NCBI GenBank assembly: GCA_025094145.1
Contig: JALLLS010000024.1
Location: 62,001 to 126,000 of the forward strand
Length of the DNA: 64,000 nucleotides
Direction: 5' to 3'
Source: Spinellus fusiger
Taxonomy: Eukaryota > Mucoromycota > Mucoromycetes > Mucorales > Phycomycetaceae
A program made the translations under genes and the position numbers. Positions 23,412 through 33,395 of this stretch are shown one piece after another. Each line of letters starts with the position of its first letter. Positions within the stretch are counted from its first letter, which is position 1. The notes under the pieces are model-generated. The model searched no databases. It was not told the origin of the DNA and saw only the letters and a program-made list of their open reading frames with translations.

Positions 23412-24053
23412 CCCTCAGGCTAAGAAGCCTACAAAGGCCAAAGCAGTGCTGAGAGCACAAGCAGTCCGTGCCCTGCAGGAGCCCACTGGACCCTCAGTGT
23501 ACGACTTTGTATACGTCCCTTGCCACCGTTACCTCAAGTACGGCCAGGTCCGCAAGATGTTGGGATCGTTAAAGATCCAACAGTCACGGATAATAGATAT
23601 TCACTTCCCGGCAAGGAGAACAGTTGCGCTGCTGGTCCACAGCAGCTACAAGAAGGAACTCAAGGAGCACCTTGAGAAGCTTAAGATCAGTCCAGTGAAG
23701 GACTTCAACTCTGTGTCTACTACAGTCATTGCAGACCCAAAGCTTCAGGAGGAAGCTAACAATGTCAAGGCTGCAAAGGCCCAAGAACTCTTTGATCAGA
23801 GAGTGTCCAACACCTGTCTTCGTTCCTCCACCCACTTAGGGTACAGCATTGCTCGCCACTTTGGCTCTGGTAATGCCACCCCCGCCTCTCTACCACTGCC
23901 TTTGAGAAGCTCTTGGTGGATCTCAAGGCCAAGACCTCAGTTTCCAGCCGCCCCATCACCCTTGAAGAAAAGGCCATCCAGGCATTTGGATCAAGCTCAG
24001 CAATGGAAGAAGATGAGGGAGACGCCCAGAACACCTACCAAGAAAAATTATGA
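23412..24053 (+). pseudogene. LINE-2 ORF1, 5'-truncated and frameshifted
   Basis: The frame enters from the truncated 5' end (VPQAKKPTKAKAVLRAQ) and reads a folded segment (VYDFVYVPCHRYLKYGQV... RTVALLVHSSYKKEL) that resembles the small RNA-binding domain of LINE ORF1 proteins. Near 23,890 the frame shifts. The acidic tail (TTAFEKLLVDLKAKTSV... to YQEKL and TGA at 24,051-24,053) is readable only in another frame. The stop overlaps the ORF2 ATG. Confidence 0.75.
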
Positions 24054-26370
24054 ATAGACTGAAGATTGGTCTATTGAACGCTTGTGGAATCAGGCCCAAA
24101 CTGGTGAACGTTCTGAATGTGTGTGTGCAGAATGATATTGATATACTTTTAGTGACAGAGACTTTCCTGACCAAAAACATGCAAATGTTGAGGTGCCCCT
24201 GAATACAAATACACAACTATGCTACAGCCCATGGTGACGCTGGATGAGGTTTTGATGGAGTCTTGTTCTTTATTTGTCCTGACTTTCCTTACCATGTACA
24301 TTCCTTACCAATTACTAATCCTTTTGTGGTCTCCTGTAGGATTGGCCCATATACACTCCATGGTCTGTACCTACCTCCGAGGCTGTTGTCTAGTGAGGCT
24401 GTGGAAAGGTTGAATTCACTACCCATAGTGTAAGGATCAGGGTTGGGACAGAGAAAAGAAGCAGGGGTACTAGGTGTTGTGCGTCGGGGACAGGTAGGAA
24501 AGCAAGAAGAGAACAAAGGTAAGAGACAAGAGAAGACAAGGACAGAGTACAGGTAGGAAACAGATATCAGGATATTGTTTTATTTAATCAATAAGTTGAG
24601 TATTTATATAAGAGTGTTCTATACTGCAATCTAATTCTATATTGCTTAATAAACAATCTAATTATTATAAAAAAAAAGCCAAGAACAAAGATAAGAGCGG
24701 GAAAAGAGAGACTTGTAATGTTTAGGATTAATGGTAGAATAATGAGTTTGTCTAGGACAAAACCATTGGTGATGCCCAAACTACTTTCATAATTGCCAAG
24801 AACAAACTAGTCATTACGGGTATCCCCAATACTGGTTGGTATGTACCCACCTACCATGGGACGGTCCATTCATCTCTGTGCTCGAAACCCTTTCTCTTTT
24901 GCTTCCCCACAGGCAACTGTTCACGCATTGCTTGACGAGTTACAGAATTCCCTTCACAATCTTTTTCCTACTTCTACAGTTTCGGATGACTCTTCTGAGT
25001 CGTCAGATTCCTCTTACAGTCCGTCCCATGTCACTGTTACTTGGGCTCCTGTGAATTGTTTGTTGTATGCTGATGATGTGGCTCTTATGGGCTGCCCAGA
25101 AGATATACATCGAATGCTGGCACTTGCCGAAATTCACTCGACCCTCCTTGGCTACAAATGGAGTCCCTCCAAGTATGAAGTACTCAATGCCCTGGCCAAT
25201 GTACCATTTTATCTCTATGGCAACGAGCTTCCAACCTGTGATACTTTCAAGTACCTTGGCATCCCCTTTTCACATCAAGGTATTAACCAAGATGTGCCTT
25301 TCTCACAATCACAAGCCAAGGCAATTGCAGTAATGCAAAAGCTGAGAAGAATGGGTGTAAACATGTATGACTTTGGGATTACAGCAGCCCTAAGAGCTTA
25401 TACTGTTTTTGTTCGGCCTATTATTGAGTATGGGTTGGCTATTTGTAATGTCAATAGACTAGGCATCTGTCCGCTACAAACCTGTCAGTCTGCTTGTCTG
25501 AGACTCTGTCTCGCTAGATCTGCTACTGCTAGGTTTGGAACGATCCAGGTTGCCCAATTAGCCGCCCTCCCTAACATATACTCTTGTTTCTTTTATCTGC
25601 AAGCCAGATTTGGTGAGCACACAGCTACCCTTCCTGAAGACACCCTCCTCTGGTGCCTTGTCCCATAGCTTGAAGCACCCCAGAGTAAAGCCAGATGGAT
25701 TAAGCTACTTGGCAATGTACTCTGGCAAAATGCTCAAAGAATAGGACGGGCTCACAACCCTCCTAAATATCCATTAAAGTTAGCTTATCTTGAACGTCTT
25801 CAAAGTGAAATTACTAGTCTAGTGCGTGGCAAGAATCCGCTGGTGACGGTAGCCCGTGGACTCTATAGACCTGTTTGGGATTCAATTCTTCTACTACCGT
25901 GCATGCGCAAAGAGAGACATTGTTTATTAAAATGGGGAGTTGCTTGGTTACCACCAACACTTTCAGTTCTTTGCCAATATGGCCACCCATCTGCCAATAG
26001 GGACCACCTTCTCACTTGCACATTCGTTGACCATAGACGCTCCACGTTCTTGTTCTTCCTAGTTCCTGCCCCACCACAAGACGTCCATCCTATTGACTAT
26101 TGTCTAAATCTTCTGCCGCGCACGGTTAAGTCTTTTGTTAAATGGCGAGATCTTTGGCCCAGTTTGTTAACACTGTGGCAAGCCATTGATCGAGCCACGT
26201 CTACGCGAGACTTTAAGGTAGAGCCATCAGCTGGTAGCTTGCTCATTGAAACTGCTGATGAGTATGTTGAGCGGGAACGCCAATGCCTCCATAGAGTGCA
26301 AAGACTCCTTCAACAACAGATGCTGTATTCTCACTTCTCCTCCGATCTCTCCTCTACCACCCATTCTTAA
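24050..26370 (+). pseudogene. LINE-2 ORF2: endonuclease and RT fragments
   Basis: The start MNRLKIGLLNACGI and LLVTETFL are the first endonuclease motifs (catalytic Asn and Glu). After a frameshift and a TGA (24,245-24,247) a further endonuclease stretch (GFDGVLFF... YTLHGLYLPP) ends at the LTR-like insert. The remaining endonuclease and the N-terminal RT are missing. From about 24,841 the frame carries LLYADDVALMG (catalytic YADD), FKYLGIPF and a long thumb/connection region. One TAG (25,666-25,668) follows, then the same frame continues through a CX2-H-C type zinc segment near CQYGHPSANRDHLLTC to the stop at 26,368-26,370. It is non-functional. Confidence 0.82.
24429..24770 (+). mobile_element. 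LTR-like insert within LINE-2 ORF2
   Basis: A non-coding block starting TGTAAGGATCAGGG interrupts the endonuclease frame after NSLPI. It shares ordered blocks with 11,267-11,545. An AT-rich middle with TATTTATATAAG and AATAAACAAT resembles LTR promoter and poly(A) features. The right boundary and a target duplication could not be fixed. It may be a solo LTR inserted with, or followed by, loss of about 1 kb of ORF2. Confidence 0.35.
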
Positions 26371-26937
26371 CCCGTTTAGCAAAGCCAGAAGCTGCTAGTG
26401 TAGTTGTTGTATTTATTTTCAGGATTGTCCGAGTTGCTCTAAGTATCCCTCATTGGATTTCGAATTGCCATAGGATGACAGTTATCTTTTTGATGTCTTA
26501 GTTTCCTTGCTGACCTTATGGCCTTTTGGCCTTTTGGATGTTTATTCTTAACTTATCATTTTACCATAATCTCCACTTTTCATCATTTTCCCCTCATTTG
26601 AGGTTTTGTATTTCTCGGTCCTTCTGTTTCCCATTCATTTGCATTATTTTTTTCACTTTTGTATTTAAAGTGTTTATATGTTTATTCTTATTTATTTTTC
26701 AAAAGTTCTCATAGAGTGGCTAATATGCCCAATGCGCGAATAGCAAACCATACCCAAAATAAAAAATACTTTAAACTGTACAAGTAGAGTTACAAAAAAG
26801 GTACATTTCTAAACTAAAATAGTAATAATAAAATAAAGACATGGCCAACCACATCAGATTAAGAGTAATCTTATAGGAAGAATACTTGTGCAGATCATTA
26901 AAGGAAAGGGAGAGGACAGAGGGAAGGAAAAGAGGAA

Positions 26938-27875
26938 TTAGCAGCAGGAACGGTTATTGGTGGTTTTTCTGCTACTCCCAAGTGTATCGTTTGTTATGTA
27001 GAGTGTATCACTATTTAAATCCAGTTCCAGTTGTGGCACTTTGATCATTTTAGCAATGTAGGAAAATGCCTCTTCAACATTGGTGCCATCTTTAGCACTT
27101 GCTTCGAAGCATGGAATCTTCATTCTATCGGACGAATTCTCTTCGGCCCATGCACGTGCTTGTCTTCGAGAGACGACACGGTCATCAATGTCGATCTTAT
27201 TACCGACGATTAATATGGGAAAATGAACAGCTTCCTCTGTTGGAAGTGAAGACTGCTTTAGAAAGTCATCCCGCCAGCGACCTATTTTCCATAAATGCTC
27301 ACATCTTTTTTTTTTCTTTCTATATTTTTTTTTCCTATCCGATTTCTATTCTCTATTTTACCTAAATGTTGAAATGACAAAAAGTTATTGACGTCGTACA
27401 CTAATATACAGGCATCTGCTCCACGGTAATAAGCTACACCCAATGATTGGAAGCGTTCTTGGCCTGCTGTATCCCAGAGTTGAAGCATTACTTTCTTTCC
27501 ATCTTCTTTTTCCACTTGTTTAGTAATAAAATCAGCACCTAAAACAAAGAGAGAAAGAAAAGGCACCACAACAGTAGAAATTGAATAAGAACAGACACTG
27601 ATATCTCTGTTGCCTTGGAAGAACAGCCACTACTCACCTATGGTTGCCTTGTATGCATTTGTAAAGCGCTTCTGTATAAACTATAGGAAAGAGGGTCATA
27701 CAGTCCTTAGTCTTCGTGTGTAGTGTTGCCTTGCTGTACCTGATTGCGTAGACTGGTCTGTAGCAGCAAGTCATGCATAATCATGAGTGACGGTCTAGAG
27801 ACTACTGACAAGGAGACATACCTTTCCAACACCACCGTCACCAATAATGACTACCTTCAGAATATCTTTAGGCAT
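26938..27875 (-). CDS. Rab7/Ypt7-like small GTPase, five exons
   Basis: Minus-strand exons are 27,822-27,875, 27,740-27,757, 27,638-27,680, 27,362-27,538 and 26,938-27,281, giving 211 residues. The P-loop GDGGVGKTS is completed across intron 1. Exon 2 is an 18-nt microexon encoding TSLRNQ. Then come [13 protein letters not shown] (switch I), [21 protein letters not shown] (switch II and the Rab signature), GNKID and EASAKDG (guanine specificity), and a C-terminal RSCC for double geranylgeranylation. FQSLG and KATIGADF are typical of the Rab7 subgroup, which drives late endosome/vacuole fusion. The hypervariable tail differs from yeast Ypt7, so it may be a paralogue. Introns are 64, 59, 99 and 80 bp with GT-AG ends. 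It is divergent from the UreF gene. Confidence 0.9.
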
Positions 27876-28031
27876 TGAAAAAACAAAAAGACAACTGAGC
27901 TTACAAAAGCTTTAAGAATCAAGGCAGGAATACCTACAAGAGGTTGTACTTTATATCAAAAAAGCATCGTGACGCTCTTTCAAACGAAGAAAAACTGAGA
28001 GTCATATGATTGATAAGCTGCATTTCTCTTG
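27876..28031. promoter_or_regulatory. Shared divergent promoter region, Rab7-like / UreF
   Basis: Only 156 bp separate the two start codons, so both promoters must share this space or overlap the first introns. No perfect TATA box is seen; the region has AT-rich and CTTT-rich blocks. Co-regulation is possible but not shown. Confidence 0.5.
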
Positions 28032-28810
28032 ATGAACTCATCTTTGCCATTTGCCTCTCATGAGACGAGCCACTGGCTTTTATATATTCTCACTGACTCA
28101 GCTCTTCCTACAGGTGGATTTGTTGCTTCCTCAGGACTCGAAGCTACTTACCAGGCGGGTCTTTTAACAGCAAAGAATCTCCCAGACTTTGTAACAAGTT
28201 CTGCTCATGCCTATGCTTGGCAGTCCAATGGCTTTGTTCGAGCTGGTTATGAAGCACCTGATCATGAAGATCCTGTAGATCAGTTGAAGGAAGCCGATGC
28301 TACATGTGAAGCAGTCATGGCGTCTAACGCAGTTGCAAAACGTGCCTCTCTTGCCCAGGGTGTGGCTATGCTTACTCTTTACATAAAGTGCTTTCTTAAA
28401 TCCGCTACCCCTGAAAGTGTAAGAGTAATAAAAGCATGGAAGCAGAAGATTCGAGCAGAACAGGTGGAGGGACATTTCTCCATCTGTTTTGGTTTGGTGT
28501 GTCGTTATCTTGGTGTTGATCTTGGTGAGTGGGTGCTTGGGTAAGTGTTTGTTATTTATCTTCTACAGACAATACACTCCATCTTTGGCTTTATCTCTTT
28601 ACACGGTCACTCTATTCTTCTGCTGTCCGTTTAAATATCATTGGTCCTTATGAGGCCCAGAGGCTTCTGCTGGACTCTTGCCAGCCTATTGAAAAGATTG
28701 TTAAACACACGAGTCATCTTACGGCAGATACTAGCTGTCAGACAAACCCACTGTTGGATGTATGTCAAGGCATGCATGATCGTTTGTATTCTCGACTCTT
28801 TAATAGTTAG
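28032..28810 (+). CDS. ureF: Urease accessory protein UreF
   Basis: Exons 28,032-28,524 and 28,569-28,810, joined by a 44-bp GT-AG intron, give 244 residues. The signature LLYILTDSALPTGGFVASSGLEA matches the UreF N-terminus. SCA-type helices follow. After the splice comes VDLDNTLHLWLYLF... SAVRLNIIGPYEAQRLL, a typical conserved UreF C-terminal helix pair. UreF works with UreD/UreH and UreG to load carbon dioxide and nickel into apo-urease in the cytosol. A second GTAAGT just downstream of the chosen donor would break the frame, so the first donor is preferred. Urease and the other accessory genes are not in the window. Confidence 0.88.
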
Positions 28811-30457
28811 CTCTGTTTTTATTACACTCCCTGAATTAAAGTGTCTTTGTTTGTACGCTTGTATGTATGCATGCATTTAGAGAATACAGTTAAACAATCA
28901 TGACAGAGGGGTGCAGTAATGCTAGTACTTGTATATCTATAAGGGGAGTAATTAGTATATTATGGCAGAGAATGGCAGAATTCTGAAGATTACTGAATCA
29001 ATAGACAATAACTATTCTTTGGAGGGCTCTCATTCTATGTAGTATAGATATGCTATAAGCCATAAATACATACAATAGAGTCGATCATTCTTTTCACATA
29101 CACGTCTATGTACATTTACCTTAGCATTACTCATCTATGTATAACTCATAATATAATCTACGGAGTGATAAGAATCTAGATTATAACTTCTATCAAAAGT
29201 AGAGGATGAAAACACATCATAGATTAGTAAAGGGTAGTTTATCTATCAATCTTTCTTTCTTTCTCTTTGTGGAAGATGATTAAAGATATATTCTCACTAG
29301 AATAGAGGCAGTTATTTTCAAAGCAACATAAATACTCTAATCACTAGGATAAGACAGATAGAATAACTTTAGTTCAATAACAGTACTATTCCCTTTTTCT
29401 AATAGTATAAACTACAGCTGAATCATTGGTTTCTTTCATAGGCTTTTCTTTTTCTTATTATTATTATTATAATTATAATTATAAAAAAGAATGTCATAAA
29501 ATTCTCTTTATTCTTGTTCTGTATAGAATAAAATTTTATAATATTATCAGAGATAATAAGTATACTTTTGATTCAAATAAGTTCATACATGAGTAAACAG
29601 AATACCAGACTCAATGCATAGGATCTCCTTTGTCTGTTTATAAGTACAAAAAATGCGTGTATGGCTGCTTATATGCCTATACGATTTTAACTTTTATACG
29701 CATTCACATGTATAGTACCTTGATGCTTATCTTTTCTATAGTATTAATTACTTCTTTTTCTTTTTCTACATAAAAAAAAAGATGTGTACCTATTAAACTG
29801 AGAAAGAAAAGCAATTGTATTTAAAGTGATGGAAAATGGGAAACAATAGTTTTGAAATATAGACTCCCTTTCAGTTTTCATACTTTATCTAGATTTTATT
29901 ATAACTCGACAGATACCTTGAGCATAGAGTTAAGAATTTAACTATAAGAAGAAAACAGTCTTATTAAGAGAAATAAGCATTTGAATTTCAAATCGCTTAG
30001 TACTTAGTGATCCCTACTCTGACATCAATAACAACTTCTCACCTCTGCCCTGTAGTGGTAATTATGCTACCTATTACTTCTTTTAATATTATACCTCATC
30101 CAAGTGTCATAAGTACCTCCAGCAGTTTATTGGTTTTCTATTCTGTTATTGTTTTTAATGAAATTTTTAAATCAAACCAAAAGATACTCAAATGAATACC
30201 ATTTCTATTTCATGTAATAGCTTCCACTATCTTTCAATATTTTCAGTATAGTCATAGAGACATGTGTTGCTACAATTATAGTAGGTTTTATCATATGCTA
30301 ATAAAAAAATGTATTTGATCTCTCTCATTATTTTTCTATAGCTTTTTAACTTTGGTTTATTTTACAAGAACTTTATTAAGAGACTTCAATCAAGTTTTTT
30401 GTTTGGTAGTGCCTCAGTGACTTACACATTGAAGGATAAAATGTATTGATCCTATGA
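28811..30457. other. Gene-free AT-rich interval before the inverted repeat
   Basis: Only short frames without motifs. It contains short ATT and poly(A) runs. Nothing recognised. Confidence 0.4.
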
Positions 30458-30480
30458 AATGCCACATTCATTGTGGCATT
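30458..30480. repeat. Small hairpin at the outer edge of the left arm
   Basis: AATGCCAC and GTGGCATT are exact inverted 8-mers separated by 7 bp. The last three bases overlap the first bases of the 12-kb inverted repeat. Such a hairpin can form a foldback on single-stranded DNA. Confidence 0.6.
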
Positions 30481-30489
30481 ATCAGATTG

Positions 30490-33380
30490 GCCTTGTCATG
30501 TTAATCTGTAGGGTTGGAGATAATATGATGTGATTCTGTGACTGGATTGCCTTACTAGTGCCTTGAAGTGATGATACCTTATTGATCCATGACCTTTTTG
30601 ATGTTTTTGTCTTTTGATGTTGTAGACCTTGATGTAAGCTTATGTGTATTGAGTACTCATTTTAGATGTATTAGGAAAATATACCAGATCCAGGATTGGA
30701 TATCGAAGATGAATCACTAGAAAGTAAATAGAATGGCATAGGTAAAGAAGTCTGAGGATTTTTAGATGCTTTGGTAGCAGTAGTGATATGCGTTGCACTA
30801 AAGTTGTTCTTGGATCTTGTAGGTGGCTTCTTGGGAAGTAGAATAGATAATATATAATAAAAAGACTTGGATCCAGAGGCTGATTCATCATATTATGGAA
30901 TAAGTGGCCCATTTTTTTCTTTTTTTTCTTTTTTTTTAAAAGAAGCAGTAGATGATTTAACAATAGAGGATTCAGTATGAGTACCCATTATATCAGCATT
31001 TTCTCCAAAGCATAATTATGTGATTTTTGGTCAGCAAAAGATTCTAGAAAGAGTACTATTGTCTTGAGAATCACCACCAAAGAGAAATAATTGCTTCTTA
31101 TTCAACTGTGTAAACAGTACTGTTTGTTTTCTCTCTGCTATGAACCTACTTTTTATTATTATAATAATCATAGATCCATGGAAATTTTACAACTACTGTT
31201 TACTTGAGATAGAGCTGTCTAGACACACTAACACTGGCAGGTTGTTCTTTCCCCTCTTCGCCGGTGGATCAGCACATTTGAATCAATTTTTTCTTAGCAA
31301 GGAAGATGTATTAATAAGAATGGTGATTTTAAATGAAATACTTGTGAGACAGACACAAAGTTTAAAAGGTTAATGTGAAAGTACCTATCAAACCAAATAG
31401 TGAATAACACTGGACAACATTCTTTTTAATGTGTGAGTCCTTACCCTGATTCCTAAGTCTAGTAGTAATACTAAATGGTCTTGAAGAAGTACCAGGCAAT
31501 GGATAATACGACTTGTCTATATGACATATAGTCCAATCTCAATGAGTTATACTGAGGTCATAATAGGGAATATAATTGCTTTACTTTGTTTTGATGTATT
31601 TCAACACATTATATATATATAAATAACTGCAGTTTTGTCTAAGTTCCTACAATGCAAAGCTTTGCAATGGGTCAACATATTATTTTCAAAACAAAACAAA
31701 AAAATATTTTTGTTCCATTATATATATTGTCTATCTGTGTCTGTAGTTTATCAATTCTAAAAGGAATGGAAGAGAATTCATATGAGTGGAAAAATAAAAA
31801 GAAAGAGGCATAAAAATAAAAGGGAAAGGAGGTACAATTTGGCTGCCATAGTACACCTTGGTACTAAAGTTCATATAATTTTACCTAAAAAAAAAGGCCC
31901 ATGTCTTTCTCATTCTGACTCTTTGTTATTCTATTCATCACCTTTTGTACTATGTATTTTGTTTTGTTTTATCAACTGCACACCTTTAAAGAGAATAGAA
32001 AACTAATTTTGATTTACTTCATATTGACTTTCCCCCTCTAATTTCACTTCTATACATGCGTTTACATAAAAAAAACCAACCTTTATTCTGCTTGGGTTTT
32101 GCATTGACATAATCAGATTCTCAGAGAAAATAAAAATAATTCTTTTTTGTTCAGTGGACACTGTATTTCTGTTGATCAATCCCTAATTGGGTATGTACTC
32201 AGCACTACATATGTTGGCGTTTAGTAATGCTTAGGTTGTACATCCTATTTGTGCTGTGCTATGTTCAGGAACTCATCGTTTATAGGCTGATTTTGCATTT
32301 TAGATATAGTTACTGTAAATACCATCCTACTTGTTCATCTATATTTTATGTAATTACCATGACTTTTCATAAGAGTAAGCGTTTGTCGTACTTGATACAG
32401 GTTATAGATAGCAAAAGTCTTTCAACTAAGCAAATCAAAAACAAATTAGATTTATAAATCGTCCGGGGAAAAAAACAATACAAGCTAAAGGTATTCAGAT
32501 AATACACTATATCTATTCTTTACTACAAACCTTGGATCCACCTTCCCAGAATAACCTCTATCACTGTGTTTTCTGTCTGTATTTTTATAGTTCAGAGACA
32601 TATATTAATTTTTTTTGGTGTTTCTTCCTTTCACCCTTCAAAAGTCACAATACTCTTTTGTTTATTTTACAAACAATCTTTGTTTCCTCAGTCATTTTTC
32701 TGGACCTGCTCGTTGATCTTTCAAACTCAGCACATTTCGCTTGCTTGGTAAAGAAGTCTTAGGCAATGGCTACGCTCATTGTAACTTTTTAAAATGAGAA
32801 ATAATTAGTTTGAGTTCAATCAAAAGGTATACAGTTGGGAAAATAAAATATATATTTTCCATAATTAACAAAGAGTGTATTCTTTCTCTATTTATAGCAG
32901 ATATATATATATATAAACACACATACCGGGGACTGAGAATGTTGCTGCACTCTTCTTGTCTCTAGTGTTTTGTGTTGGTATAACGGTGTGACTATCCAGG
33001 CTGAAGAATTGAACTAACATTCCAAATCTCTGACAATAGCAGCTGTAGCCTTGGAATCGACAATTGGTATACTCATGATATAAATAGTGCCCATAGTTAG
33101 TTATTCATTGTATTGATAACCGTTGAGTGTCTCAAAAGACCTGCGAGTGAATTAATACAATCAACTGAACGGATGGCAGAATGCGGTGAATCATAATTAG
33201 TCTCACAATCTCAGTGTCCTATTGCTCCTTTCTCTTTAAATTCCACTGCCACACTCCTATCTCATTGTAGAATCTATAGACTTGTGCTTTGATAAAGAAA
33301 TTATTAAACAAAACAAAAAGCATAGTATTCACTGTAGATAGTCTTGATTGTCAATGATAGACATTAGAGAATAGCACATA
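30490..33380. other. Outer part of left arm, no gene recognised
   Basis: AT-rich with many short frames. A 76-codon frame (31,140-31,373) has a mirror copy (58,056-58,307, minus) but about 11 amino-acid differences, which suggests no coding constraint. (TA)n and poly(A) runs are present. Confidence 0.4.
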
Positions 33381-33395
33381 ATAAAACGGTGACGT

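Larger units (their letters stand above)
23412..26775 (+). mobile_element. LINE-2: non-LTR retrotransposon, 5'-truncated
   Basis: The boundaries are fixed by an exact 15-bp target-site duplication, CTGTACAAGTAGAGT, at 23,397-23,411 and 26,776-26,790. The element starts inside ORF1, continues through the ORF1/ORF2 ATGA overlap (24,050-24,053), an endonuclease fragment, an LTR-like insert with loss of coding sequence, then the RT C-terminal half and a 400-bp 3' UTR ending ATACTTTAAA. The 3' UTR block is shared by five other truncated copies in this window (9.4, 37.3, 38.9, 42.7 and 51.2 kb, with mirror copies). Confidence 0.92.
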
